Shown here piece after piece: positions 27,405 to 36,146 of a stretch of 64,000 nucleotides of DNA; position 1 is the stretch's first letter, and each line of letters opens with the position of its first letter. Both the position numbers and the translations under genes were made by a program. A model generated the notes under the pieces. The model saw only the letters and a program-made list of their open reading frames with translations, was not told the origin of the DNA and ran no database searches. Source of the DNA: Acidovorax delafieldii (lineage in GTDB: Bacteria; Pseudomonadota; Gammaproteobacteria; Burkholderiales; Burkholderiaceae_C); contig NZ_VJWE01000003.1 of NCBI RefSeq assembly GCF_007993815.1, forward strand, positions 41,021-105,020, read 5' to 3'.

Positions 27405-28646
27405 ATGCTGGACGCCGACGCATCCCTACCCGCCGTTGACAACACTGCCGCCAGCCCCGCGCTGCTGCGCCAGCGCGGCTCCAACCATGTGGGGCTGCGC
27501 CAGTTCAACGAACGTGTGGTGCTGCAGGCCCTGCGCACCCACGGCAGCCTGGCCAAGGCCGAGATGGCGCGGGTCACCGGCCTCACGGCGCAGACCATCG
27601 GCCTCATCACCGCGCGGCTCGACGAAGACCAGCTGCTGCGCCGCGAAGCCCCCGTGCGCGGCCGCGTGGGCCAGCCTTCGGTGCCCATTGGCCTGAACCC
27701 CGACGGCGCCTTTGCCATCGGCATCAAGATCGGCCGCCGCAGCGCCGACTGGCTGCTGGTGGACTTCACCGGCCATGTGCGCGAGCGCATCGTGCTCGAC
27801 TACGCCTTCCCTGACATCGACGTGCTGTTGCCCGCCATCCGCACGCACCTGAACCAGCTGCTCGACGGCCTGGGTCCGCTGCGCTCGCGCGTGGTGGGCG
27901 TGGGCGTGGCCGCGCCGTTCCAGCTCGGCGGCTGGCACCGCATGCTGGGGCTCACCGAGGCCCAGTCCGAAGCCTGGAACAACATCGACCTGGCCGAGCA
28001 GGTGCAGCAGATGACCGAGCTGCCCGTGAGCTTTGCCAAGGACACCTCCGCCGCCTGCGTGGCCGAGCTGCTGCAGGGGCGCGGGCGCGACATCCCGAGC
28101 TTTTTGTACCTGTTCATGGACACCTTTGTGGGCGGCGGGCTGGTCATCAATTCGCACCTGCATCGCGGTCTGCATGGCAACGCGGGTGCGGTGGCTTCGC
28201 TGCCGCTGTCACCCGCCCAGCCGGGCCAGGCCCCCGCGCAGCTCATCAGCCAGGCATCGCTGTGGGAGCTGGAGCAGCGCTTTCGCGAACATGGCCTCGA
28301 CCCCATGGCCGCCTACGACAAGCGTGTGCTGCAGGTCCCGTGGCTGGAACACAGCCGGGGCTGGATCGCACGCGCGGCTGCGGGCTTGGCGCACTGCATC
28401 GTCTCGGCCACCGCGTTTTTGGATCTGGACGCCGTGGTGGTCGATGGTGCCGCCGCCCCCGAGCTGCTGCAGGCCCTGTGCGAGAGCGCCCGCCACGCGC
28501 TGGCCGACTACAACTGGGAAGGCCTGCACCAGCCGCCCCGTCTGGAGCTGGGCACCATGGGCTCGGACGCCCGTGCGCTGGGCGGAGCGCTGCTGCCGCT
28601 GCATGCGTGTTTTGCGCCGGATACCGATATCTTCCTCAAGGCTTGA
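27405..28646 (+). CDS. ROK-family transcriptional repressor of the fructose locus
   Basis: A 413-residue regulator. An N-terminal HTH (LAKAEMARVTGLTAQTIGLI, about residues 48-68) precedes a ROK domain (VVGVGVAAPFQLGG, DTFVGGGLVIN, LHRGLHGNAGAVAS). The ROK zinc motif of four cysteines is not evident, so sugar sensing may differ from NagC. It ends the frc operon 14 bases after the mutarotase gene, giving autoregulation. The likely site is the palindrome at 23854. Confidence 0.88.
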   Translation: MLDADASLPAVDNTAASPALLRQRGSNHVGLRQFNERVVLQALRTHGSLAKAEMARVTGLTAQTIGLITARLDEDQLLRREAPVRGRVGQPSVPIGLNPDGAFAIGIKIGRRSADWLLVDFTGHVRERIVLDYAFPDIDVLLPAIRTHLNQLLDGLGPLRSRVVGVGVAAPFQLGGWHRMLGLTEAQSEAWNNIDLAEQVQQMTELPVSFAKDTSAACVAELLQGRGRDIPSFLYLFMDTFVGGGLVINSHLHRGLHGNAGAVASLPLSPAQPGQAPAQLISQASLWELEQRFREHGLDPMAAYDKRVLQVPWLEHSRGWIARAAAGLAHCIVSATAFLDLDAVVVDGAAAPELLQALCESARHALADYNWEGLHQPPRLELGTMGSDARALGGALLPLHACFAPDTDIFLKA

Positions 28647-28653
28647 TGGCAAT

Positions 28654-28718
28654 GCTATTGAAATAATAGCTATTACGGCATATTCCACTAGCGCAAGCGA
28701 GCGTTTTCAGTCAAAACT
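28654..28718 (+). repeat. 63-bp dispersed repeat, copy 4 (intergenic)
   Basis: GCTATTGAAATAATAGCTATT ... CCACTAGCGCAAGC ... TCAGTCAAAAC. Starts 8 bases after the ROK gene stop. Confidence 0.8.
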
Positions 28719-28836
28719 GCTTCCTGGAGGTCTTGCGTGCACTGTGCCGTCCCGGGAGCGCTGACCCCGTTGCGTCGATCAGCCAGGGGCTGTGGCGACT
28801 GCGTCCTGTTGCCTGCTGCGCTTGCTTCGCTGACAG

Positions 28837-29658
28837 TCAGCGGCCCGCCAGGATCGCCCGCGCCACTTCGGCAAACCCCGCGCCCCGTTCGCCCTGCGTC
28901 ACATAGCGTGGAAGGTGCTTGAGCTGCGGCGCAAACCGCGCGATGTTGGCCACGCCCACGCTGTGGGTGAAGTGCTGGAACATCGCCTGGTCATTGCCCG
29001 AGTCGCCCACAAACACCCAGCGGTCCAGCTCCTGCACCAGGTCGCGGCCCAGCAGCTCGCGCACGATCCAGTTGGCACCCTGCCATTTGTTGAAGTCCCC
29101 AAAGCAGCCATGGATGTGGATGCTGCTCACCGTGGTCTGCATGCCTTCGCGCTGCAGTAAGTCCAGCACCTGCTGCACGGTCTCGGGCGGGTGCCGGTCG
29201 AACTCGGCGTAGTCAAATGCCAGGTCCGTCTCACGCCCGGCGCTGTCGCGGCTGAGGGCGACGCCTGGCACTTCCGCCGCGACCTGGGCGGCGATCTCAC
29301 GCATGCGCGCCTGGTTGGCATTGCGCGTGGCGGCGTCTTGCTGGTAGCGCTTGACCAGCGTTGGTTGAGCGCCAGAGCTGCGGGTAAATGCCACGGCACC
29401 GTTCTCTGCCACCATGGCATCGACAGGCCAGGTCGAACTGGCAGGCCCCGCCATGAAAGGCTCGCACCAGCCAATCGGCCGCCCGGTGATGGGAATGACC
29501 ACCAGGCCCGCCGCCTTCAGGTCAGCCAGCGCCTGCAGTGCGTCGGGCGTGATGGCGCCCTCGGTGGTCAGGGTGTCGTCGATGTCGGTGAACAGACCTG
29601 CGAGATTGGCCGGTGGAATCCAGGCACTCAGTGGCAACAAGGGGGGGCAAGAAGGCAT
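28837..29658 (-). CDS. HAD-superfamily (IIB, MPGP/Cof-like) phosphatase
   Basis: A 273-residue phosphatase. Motif I is FTDIDDTLT (nucleophile Asp), motif II PITGRP, and motif IV VFVGDSGNDQAMF; a IIB cap lies between (VAENGAVAF, SSIHIHGCF). This pattern fits the mannosyl-3-phosphoglycerate phosphatase/sucrose-phosphatase-like branch. Substrate is a sugar phosphate by family expectation only. It stands between the fructose operon and the gtr-like cluster; its RNA is separate from the frc operon because it is on the opposite strand. Confidence 0.85.
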   Translation of the reverse strand: MPSCPPLLPLSAWIPPANLAGLFTDIDDTLTTEGAITPDALQALADLKAAGLVVIPITGRPIGWCEPFMAGPASSTWPVDAMVAENGAVAFTRSSGAQPTLVKRYQQDAATRNANQARMREIAAQVAAEVPGVALSRDSAGRETDLAFDYAEFDRHPPETVQQVLDLLQREGMQTTVSSIHIHGCFGDFNKWQGANWIVRELLGRDLVQELDRWVFVGDSGNDQAMFQHFTHSVGVANIARFAPQLKHLPRYVTQGERGAGFAEVARAILAGR

Positions 29659-29743
29659 GGTGTGGCGGGTTGGGTGTTGGCGGATGTCATGGCGGCTTGG
29701 TGCTTGGGCTCACCCCTCCGGGTGAACGGAAGGAGATCCGTTG

Positions 29744-31207
29744 TCAGCGAGGGCTTTGGGCCGGTTGCATGCGCGTTGGGTTGTGCCATTTCTCCGCGAG
29801 TTTGTCGGTGGACATGGGGACCATGTGGCCGCCACTGAATTCGAAAAACTGCAAGGTATCCAAGGCGATGGAGTCCGCGCTCGGGCTCTTCTCGTCCACG
29901 ACCCGCAGGTCGCCCGGCTGAGGATTTGGCACAAAGAGGTCGGCGGTTTGTCTGGCCCGGGTCAGCACAAAGCGCTTGTATCCCTCATCGGTGCCACCGA
30001 ATTCTGGGGCGACGAAGATGCCCTGCCGTGCTTTGTCCAGTGACAGCGCAAAACGGTACAGCGTGTCCCAATAGGCCAGATTGGGCCCCAGCACCTGTTT
30101 CTCCTGCGCATGCACGCCCGCCAGGGCAGCAACGAGCACCCCGCTGGCGAGCGTTGCAGCCATGGGGCGCAGCCCCTGGGGCCAGACGGCTGCCAGACAG
30201 GCCGAGAACGCAATCCATGGCACAAACAGGTAGCGGTCCGGGCTGTGGATGCCTGGAAAGGCTGTGAGTGGTACCAGCGGCAACAAGACGATGCCAAAGG
30301 ATACGAGGAGCATGGGGCTGTTCAACCGCCGTTTCACGGCAGCGAGACACAGCAGGCCAAAGAATGCGAGTGCAAGAAGGTTGCCTGGGGGCTTGGAGCC
30401 CAGGAGCAGCTTGGGAACCTTGAGCAGCTGGCGCAAGGCCTCGCTGGCCTCAAAAATCCCCTGGCTGTAGCCCCCCATGAGACGCCCCAGCAGCAGATAG
30501 CGCCATCCCACATAGGCGAGCGCAATCAGCACGAACGGGATCAGTGCGTGCATCCGTTGCCGCAGCCCGCCCACGGGCAGGAAGGGCAAGAGAATGACCA
30601 GGGGTACGTAGACTTCTTTGCACGCGGTCGCTAGCAGGTAGGCAAGGGTGGATAGCCCCAGCCAATATTCGCGCCCGCCCTGCAGATGCCGGGTCCAGCC
30701 CAGGATCGACAGCATGGCGAACAGAAAGCCGGTCGCATAGTGCCCATGCATCAGGCCCGCTGCAATGTGGGCTGTGGGCTTGCCAAGCAGCAGTGCGACG
30801 GCACCGACCAGTGCAGGCAGGGGCGCCAGCCACTGCCGCAACACGGCGTAGAACAGCACTGAACCCAGCGCCATCACGAACAGCAAATGTGCGTAGTGGC
30901 CAGCCGGGGCCATGCCGAACAAGCTCAGATTGATATCGTAGAACAGCAGGTTCCATGGCGCCACGTTGGCGCTGGAGTGCCCTTGTGCAACGAGGGGCTC
31001 GAAGAAATATTGCCAGGGCGCATATTGGGCCGCGTAACTCAGGTGCGCGCCGTCATCCCAGCGCCAAAAACCCTGGAGTGACTGGCCGTGTGCAAGCAGG
31101 GTGATCACTGACAGAAGCAGCGTCACGCTGAGATACTCGACCCCGGGGTGGCGGTCGATCTTTTCGCGCAGTGCGAGGCGGCCGGTCGTCAGTGCTTGAA
31201 CGTCCAT
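29744..31207 (-). CDS. Multi-pass membrane protein, putative GT-C-type glycosyltransferase
   Basis: A 487-residue protein with around ten membrane segments. An early periplasmic loop carries FWRWDDGAHLSY; an acidic pair after TM1 is the usual catalytic site of GT-C enzymes, and a mid-protein loop has HSPDRYLFVPW. No close family name is recognised. It is the third gene of a gtrB-gtrA-X set, the slot of the serotype-specific glycosyltransferase (gtr type) that moves sugar from the flipped lipid carrier to a surface glycan. Start 31207 (MDVQALTTGRL) overlaps gtrA by 19 bases. Function inferred mainly from position and topology. Confidence 0.65.
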   Translation of the reverse strand: MDVQALTTGRLALREKIDRHPGVEYLSVTLLLSVITLLAHGQSLQGFWRWDDGAHLSYAAQYAPWQYFFEPLVAQGHSSANVAPWNLLFYDINLSLFGMAPAGHYAHLLFVMALGSVLFYAVLRQWLAPLPALVGAVALLLGKPTAHIAAGLMHGHYATGFLFAMLSILGWTRHLQGGREYWLGLSTLAYLLATACKEVYVPLVILLPFLPVGGLRQRMHALIPFVLIALAYVGWRYLLLGRLMGGYSQGIFEASEALRQLLKVPKLLLGSKPPGNLLALAFFGLLCLAAVKRRLNSPMLLVSFGIVLLPLVPLTAFPGIHSPDRYLFVPWIAFSACLAAVWPQGLRPMAATLASGVLVAALAGVHAQEKQVLGPNLAYWDTLYRFALSLDKARQGIFVAPEFGGTDEGYKRFVLTRARQTADLFVPNPQPGDLRVVDEKSPSADSIALDTLQFFEFSGGHMVPMSTDKLAEKWHNPTRMQPAQSPR

Positions 31208-31581
31208 CGCCAATGCAGGAGGAACGTGAGCGCCGGCAGTGCGACAAAAACCATCCCGAGCCCCACCAGGTAATGCCAGCCCGCCCAGGCAGCCAGCCCG
31301 CTGACCAGCACGGTGATGGCCAGCCCGGCCAGGGACACGAGGAGAAAGCGCCCGTATTGCCCTAGCGACGCCGCCGTCTTGAAATTCCATCGGCGGTTGG
31401 CCCAATAGGAAAAGATGTTGGCGGCCATGAATGCTATGGCGTTAGCCAGGGAGGGGTGAGCGCCTAGGCGCTCCACAAACAGCACAACGATGGCCGTATG
31501 GATCAACGTATTGATGACACCGATGCCAGAGAACTTGGCAATCTTGCTCGATAGGGAATCAGGTGCGATCCGGAAAGTCAT
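31189..31581 (-). CDS. GtrA-family membrane protein (lipid-linked sugar flippase candidate)
   Basis: A 130-residue protein with four membrane segments. FSGIGVINTLIHTAIVVL, ANIFSYWANRRWNF and LHWRWTF are the usual GtrA landmarks. GtrA proteins are thought to flip bactoprenol-linked glucose or a similar sugar. ATG 31581 is preferred; a TTG at 31596 is possible. It overlaps both neighbours by about 20 bases, so the three genes are tightly coupled. Confidence 0.88.
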   Translation of the reverse strand: MTFRIAPDSLSSKIAKFSGIGVINTLIHTAIVVLFVERLGAHPSLANAIAFMAANIFSYWANRRWNFKTAASLGQYGRFLLVSLAGLAITVLVSGLAAWAGWHYLVGLGMVFVALPALTFLLHWRWTFKH

Positions 31582-32524
31582 AAAGTTCGCGAACAATGTA
31601 GATGGGTCGCTGCTTCACTTCCCCATAGATGCGGCCGATGTATTCGCCAAGCACGCCCAGCCCGGCGAGCTGGAGCCCGCCGAGAAAGAGAACGGATGTG
31701 ATCAGCGAAGCGTAGCCAGGCACGTCGCGCCCGAAGATCAAGGTTTTGAGCAACAGAAAGATGGCATAAACCAGGGCGAAGGCCGCAATGGTGGAGCCGA
31801 TGTAGGTCCAGATGCGAAGCGGGACCGTGGAGAAGGAGGTGATACCTTCCAGCGCAAAATTCCACAAACGCCACCCTGAGAAATTGCTCGCGCCGGCAAA
31901 CCGGGGCTCGCAGACAAAAGTGACCATCGTTTGCCGAAAACCCGCCCACGCGAACAGACCCTTCATGAAGCGGCGGCGTTCCGGCAGTCTTTTCAGGGCT
32001 TCGATGACTTTGCGGTCCATGAGTCGGAAATCGCCGACATCGGCGGGAATATCGACTTCGGAAATCTTGTTCTGCAGGCGGTAAAACCATCCGGCGGTTG
32101 TGCGCCGCGCCCAGTGTTCCTCCTCGCGGCTTTGCCGTTTCGCCAGGACTACCTCGAAGCCCTCGCGCCAGTGGCGCACCATGTCCGGGATCACTTCGGG
32201 CGGGTGTTGGAGGTCGGCATCCATCGGGATGACGACGTCGCCCCTGGCCAGCTCTATGCCGCAGGTGAGGGCCGCCTCCTTGCCGAAGTTTCGTGACAGA
32301 TCGGCGATGCGAATGTGAGGATTGTGCTCCCTTGCCAGCAGCAATTGCGGCAGGGTGTCATCGCTGCTGCCGTCGTTGATGCATAGGATTTCGTAAGTGT
32401 CCGCAACGGACTCCAGAACGGGAACCAGTCGCGTAAAAAATGCAGCGAGATTTCCAGCCTCGTTTTTCATCGGGCAGATGATCGTCAGCGAGGAAGGACG
32501 AGGCTTCAGGAGTGGCTGTTCCAT
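31559..32524 (-). CDS. GT2 glycosyltransferase, GtrB/DPM1-like (bactoprenol sugar transferase)
   Basis: A 321-residue protein. The GT2 domain has LTIICPMKNEAGNLAAFF, ILCINDGSSDDTL, and PMDADLQHPPEVIPDM with the DxD metal site. A C-terminal pair of membrane segments (TYIGSTIAAFALVYAIFLL and ITSVLFLGGLQLAGLGVLG) ends in the GEYIGRIYGEVKQRP motif. It would transfer a sugar from a nucleotide donor to undecaprenyl phosphate. First gene of the cluster. Confidence 0.9.
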   Translation of the reverse strand: MEQPLLKPRPSSLTIICPMKNEAGNLAAFFTRLVPVLESVADTYEILCINDGSSDDTLPQLLLAREHNPHIRIADLSRNFGKEAALTCGIELARGDVVIPMDADLQHPPEVIPDMVRHWREGFEVVLAKRQSREEEHWARRTTAGWFYRLQNKISEVDIPADVGDFRLMDRKVIEALKRLPERRRFMKGLFAWAGFRQTMVTFVCEPRFAGASNFSGWRLWNFALEGITSFSTVPLRIWTYIGSTIAAFALVYAIFLLLKTLIFGRDVPGYASLITSVLFLGGLQLAGLGVLGEYIGRIYGEVKQRPIYIVRELYDFPDRT

Positions 32525-32604
32525 GGTCGAAGGCTGGGTGATTCATTTCTGCATGAGGAAAATCCGAGGGGCTGAGTGCACAAGAATGTTTTGCCTTGTG
32601 CGGA

Positions 32605-34230
32605 CTAGGCTCCCTGCAAAGCCAACCCCGCATGCTCCCGCAGAGGATGGAAGTGGATCTTCGGAAACCGCTCCTGCGCCAGCCGCACGTCGTAGGGCGA
32701 GGTGCAAAGGTACGCCAGTGTGTCGGCCGCATCGTGCGCCAGCCGCAGCGGGTAGGCGTCGGTGAACGCGCGCAGGTCGGCGGCGTTGTCCGCTGTGATC
32801 CAGCGCGCTCCCGTGTACTGGCAGCCCTCCAGCCGCACATCGGCGTCGTACTCGGCCTTCAGGCGGTGCTGCACCACTTCGAACTGCAGCTGGCCCACGG
32901 CGCCCAGCAGCATGTTGCCGCCGGCATCGGGCTTGAAGACCTGGATCGCGCCTTCCTCGCCCAATTGGGCCAGGCCCTGCTGGAGCTGCTTGGTGCGCAG
33001 CGGGTTCTTGAGCACGACGGTCATGAACATCTCGGGTGCGAAGAACGGCAGGCCGGTGAACTGCAGGCTGGCGCCGTCGGTGATGGTGTCGCCCAGCTGC
33101 ACGCCGCCGTGCGTGGTGAAACCGATGATGTCGCCTGCATAAGCTTCTTCGACGGCCTCACGGCGCTGGGACATGAAGGTCACGACCGAGGTGGGACGCA
33201 GTTCCTTGGCGGTGCGCTGCACCTTGAGCTTCATACCCGGCGTGTACTTGCCGCTCGCCACGCGCACGAAGGCGATGCGGTCGCGGTGGTTGGCGTCCAT
33301 GTTGGCTTGCACCTTGAACACCACGCCAGCAAAGCCTTCGTCTTCGGGCTGGATGGTCTTGACCACGGGCTGTTTGTTGACTTCGAGCGTGCTCACGCGC
33401 GGGCCGGGTGGCGGTGCCATGTCCACCAGTGCGTCCAGCACCTCCATCACCCCGAAGTTGTTCACGCCGGAGCCAAAGAACACGGGGGTCAGCTTGCCGG
33501 CCAGGAAGGCCTCGTGGTCCCAGGCGGGGGAAGCGCCCACGGCCAGCTCCATGCTCTCCAGCGCGGCGTCAAACTCGGCGCCGAAGCGCGCGCGCAGTGT
33601 GGTTTCATCCGACAGAGGTATGGATTCAAAGTCCTGCGGGCGGCGTTCGCTGCCGGACTCGAACACCGTCATGGTCTTGGTGCGCAGGTTGATGATGCCG
33701 CCGAAGGCCTTGCCTTGGCCTACGGGCCAGGTCATGGGGCAGCAGGGCATGCCCAGCTCGCGCTCCACTTCGTCCATGATGTCCAGCGGGTCGCGTACTT
33801 CGCGGTCCATCTTGTTGACGAAGGTAATGATGGGCGTGTCGCGCTGGCGGCAGACTTCGATCAGGCGGCGCGTCTGCGCTTCCACACCGTTGGCAGCGTC
33901 GATCACCATCAGCGCCGAATCGACGGCGGTGAGCACGCGGTAGGTGTCTTCCGAGAAGTCCTTGTGGCCGGGCGTATCCAGCAGGTTGATGACATGCTCC
34001 CGGTAGAGCATCTGCATGACCGACGAGGCCACCGAGATGCCGCGCTGCTTTTCAATTTCCATCCAGTCTGACGTGGCGTGGCGGCTGGCCTTGCGGCCCT
34101 TCACGGCGCCAGCGATCTGGATCGCGCCCGAGAACAGCAGCAGCTTTTCGGTCAGCGTGGTCTTACCCGCATCGGGGTGGGAAATGATGGCAAAGGTGCG
34201 GCGGCGCCGGGTTTCTGGGGCGTAGGACAC
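32605..34230 (-). CDS. prfC: Peptide chain release factor 3
   Basis: A 541-residue translational GTPase that recycles RF1/RF2 after termination. G1 SHPDAGKTTL, G3 DTPGHKDF and G4 NKMDRE are clear, with the RF3-specific RHATSDWMEIEKQRGISV switch and the C-terminal SPYDVRLAQERFPKIHF. I chose the GTG at 34230 (VSYAPETRRRRTFA) because AGGA lies just upstream and homologs begin at this point; the frame is open to 34392 but the extra part is not family-like. Typical RF3 is about 530 residues. Confidence 0.95.
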   Translation of the reverse strand: MSYAPETRRRRTFAIISHPDAGKTTLTEKLLLFSGAIQIAGAVKGRKASRHATSDWMEIEKQRGISVASSVMQMLYREHVINLLDTPGHKDFSEDTYRVLTAVDSALMVIDAANGVEAQTRRLIEVCRQRDTPIITFVNKMDREVRDPLDIMDEVERELGMPCCPMTWPVGQGKAFGGIINLRTKTMTVFESGSERRPQDFESIPLSDETTLRARFGAEFDAALESMELAVGASPAWDHEAFLAGKLTPVFFGSGVNNFGVMEVLDALVDMAPPPGPRVSTLEVNKQPVVKTIQPEDEGFAGVVFKVQANMDANHRDRIAFVRVASGKYTPGMKLKVQRTAKELRPTSVVTFMSQRREAVEEAYAGDIIGFTTHGGVQLGDTITDGASLQFTGLPFFAPEMFMTVVLKNPLRTKQLQQGLAQLGEEGAIQVFKPDAGGNMLLGAVGQLQFEVVQHRLKAEYDADVRLEGCQYTGARWITADNAADLRAFTDAYPLRLAHDAADTLAYLCTSPYDVRLAQERFPKIHFHPLREHAGLALQGA

Positions 34231-34399
34231 AGGGGTTCCTGAATGGGATGGAGCGGGGCAGCGTGCCCTGCACAAGAATCTGGGGGGGGCGGGGCCTGCG
34301 GGGAGGCCGCGAGGTCTGCGGTCGCGGGATTTTACTGTTCCGTGCAAGGCTGGGGGATGGATTGCCCCGCTGGCGTAGCGCCGGGCGAGCACTTGCTTT

Positions 34400-34405
34400 T
34401 ATAAT
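34400..34405 (+). promoter_or_regulatory. -10 box of the ahcY operon
   Basis: Perfect TATAAT placed so that transcription would start within a few bases of the riboswitch 5' stem. No good -35 box is visible. Confidence 0.6.
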
Positions 34406-34412
34406 CCGCCGA

Positions 34413-34481
34413 TCCGAGGAGCGTTGCAGCGTCCCCAGCACAGGCGGGGCGTGAGGCTCGGAGTCATCTAGCAACGACGCT
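34413..34481 (+). promoter_or_regulatory. S-adenosylhomocysteine (SAH) riboswitch
   Basis: The conserved pieces occur in the right order: CCGAGGAGCGTTGCA at 34414, a variable hairpin (GCGTCCCC..AGGCGGGGC), GAGGCTCGG closing stem P1 (CCGAG with CTCGG), and a distal AACGACGCTC able to form the pseudoknot with GAGCGTT. The class is found almost only upstream of SAH-recycling genes in Proteobacteria. It sits 82 bases before ahcY. Binding of SAH is expected to switch expression on by freeing the ribosome-binding site. Confidence 0.92.
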
Positions 34482-34562
34482 CATCCACTTCGCGTGCGGT
34501 GAGTCGTATCGACCATCCCCTTCGCGCAGTGGCTTTTCAAACATGCTTTGGAGCACACCATC

Positions 34563-35996
34563 ATGAACGCACGCGTCAACGCCCCGGTCAACACCGACTG
34601 CATCATTGCCGACATCGGCCTGGCCGAATGGGGCCGCAAAGAGATCCGCATCGCCGAAACGGAAATGCCTGGCCTCATGGCCATCCGCGAAGAATTCGCC
34701 GCCAAGCAGCCGCTCAAGGGCGCGCGCATCACCGGCTCGTTGCACATGACGATCCAGACCGCCGTGCTGATCGAAACACTGCAGGCGCTGGGTGCACAAG
34801 TGCGCTGGGCATCGTGCAACATCTTCTCCACACAAGACCACGCCGCGGCCGCGATTGCTGCCGCTGGCACGCCCGTGTTCGCCATCAAGGGCGAAACCCT
34901 GGCGGAATACTGGGACTACACCCACCGCATCTTTGACTTCGGCGCTGCCGGCACTGAGGGCGAAGGCCCCAACATGATCCTGGACGACGGCGGTGATGCC
35001 ACGCTGCTGATGCACCTGGGCAAGCGCGCCGAAAAGGATGCATCACTGATCGCCAACCCGACCAGCGAAGAAGAAACCTGCCTGTTCAACGCCATCAAGG
35101 CCAAGCTGGCCGTGGATCCGACCTGGTACAGCCGCAAGAGCGCCCACATCATCGGCGTGACCGAAGAAACCACCACCGGCGTATTGCGCCTGAACGAAAT
35201 GGCCGCCAAGGGCAGCCTGATGTTCCGTGCCATCAACGTGAACGATTCGGTGACCAAGTCCAAGTTCGACAACCTGTACGGTTGCCGCGAATCGCTGGTG
35301 GACTCCATCAAGCGCGCCACCGATGTGATGATCGCCGGCAAGGTCGCCTGCGTGGCGGGCTACGGTGACGTGGGCAAGGGCTCTGCCCAGGCGCTGCGTG
35401 CCCTGAGCGCCCAGGTGTGGGTCACCGAGATCGACCCCATCAATGCCCTGCAGGCCGCAATGGAAGGCTACAAGGTCGTGACGATGGAATACGCTGCCGA
35501 CAAGTGCGACATCTTCGTGTCTGCCACCGGCAACAAGAACGTGATCCGCTACGAGCACATGGCCGCCATGAAGGACGAAGCCATCGTGTGCAACATCGGT
35601 CACTTCGACAACGAGATCGATGTGGCTTCGCTGGAGAAGCTGCAGTGGGACGAGATCAAGCCCCAGGTGGACCATGTCATCTTCCCTGACGGCAAGAAGA
35701 TCACGCTGCTGGCCAAGGGCCGCTTGGTGAACCTGGGTTGCGCCACTGGCCACCCCAGCTTCGTGATGAGTTCCAGTTTCGCCAACCAGACCATCGCGCA
35801 GATCGAGCTGTTCACCAAGCAGGACGAGTACCAGGCTGGCAAGGTCTATGTGCTGCCGAAGCACCTCGACGAGAAAGTGGCGCGCCTGCACCTCAAGAAG
35901 GTGGGCGCCATGCTGACCGAACTCACTGACGAGCAGGCCGCCTACATCGGCGTGTCCAAGCAAGGCCCCTACAAGGCCAACACCTACCGCTACTGA
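34563..35996 (+). CDS. ahcY: Adenosylhomocysteinase (S-adenosyl-L-homocysteine hydrolase)
   Basis: A 477-residue NAD-dependent enzyme that splits S-adenosylhomocysteine into adenosine and homocysteine, relieving product inhibition of methyltransferases. Seen are [33 protein letters not shown], the NAD site [23 protein letters not shown] and the C-terminal KANTYRY. ATG 34563 is set by GGAG 10 bases upstream; a TTG 15 bases earlier would overlap that site. Controlled by the SAH riboswitch directly upstream; followed by tlyA and metF. Confidence 0.97.
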   Translation: MNARVNAPVNTDCIIADIGLAEWGRKEIRIAETEMPGLMAIREEFAAKQPLKGARITGSLHMTIQTAVLIETLQALGAQVRWASCNIFSTQDHAAAAIAAAGTPVFAIKGETLAEYWDYTHRIFDFGAAGTEGEGPNMILDDGGDATLLMHLGKRAEKDASLIANPTSEEETCLFNAIKAKLAVDPTWYSRKSAHIIGVTEETTTGVLRLNEMAAKGSLMFRAINVNDSVTKSKFDNLYGCRESLVDSIKRATDVMIAGKVACVAGYGDVGKGSAQALRALSAQVWVTEIDPINALQAAMEGYKVVTMEYAADKCDIFVSATGNKNVIRYEHMAAMKDEAIVCNIGHFDNEIDVASLEKLQWDEIKPQVDHVIFPDGKKITLLAKGRLVNLGCATGHPSFVMSSSFANQTIAQIELFTKQDEYQAGKVYVLPKHLDEKVARLHLKKVGAMLTELTDEQAAYIGVSKQGPYKANTYRY

Positions 35997-36006
35997 TCCC
36001 TGTGCA

Positions 36007-36030
36007 GCGCGCCCCGGCGACGGGGCGCGC
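36007..36030 (+). other. GC-rich stem-loop after ahcY
   Basis: Perfect 10-bp stem GCGCGCCCCG / CGGGGCGCGC with a GCGA loop, 10 bases after the ahcY stop. It lacks a T-tract, so it is more likely a 3'-end protector or partial attenuator before tlyA than a full terminator. Confidence 0.6.
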
Positions 36031-36071
36031 GCACGGTGGTCTGGCGCCGTTGCTCGGAGCAATGTCTGATT

Positions 36072-36135
36072 GCTCTTTAATTGATAGCTGCTGGCGCATG
36101 ATTCACTAGCGCTACCAGCCGATTTGACTCTAAAA
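36072..36135 (+). repeat. 63-bp dispersed repeat, copy 5 (immediately upstream of tlyA)
   Basis: GCTCTTTAATTGATAGCTGCT ... TCACTAGCGCTACC ... TTTGACTCTAAAA. Its right end runs into AAAGGATGGG, which is the probable ribosome-binding site of tlyA. Confidence 0.8.
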
Positions 36136-36146
36136 GGATGGGCGCG

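Noticed and set aside
36001..36030. Full Rho-independent terminator after ahcY
   Set aside because: The stem is strong but no T-tract follows, so termination is not supported; listed as a stem-loop only.
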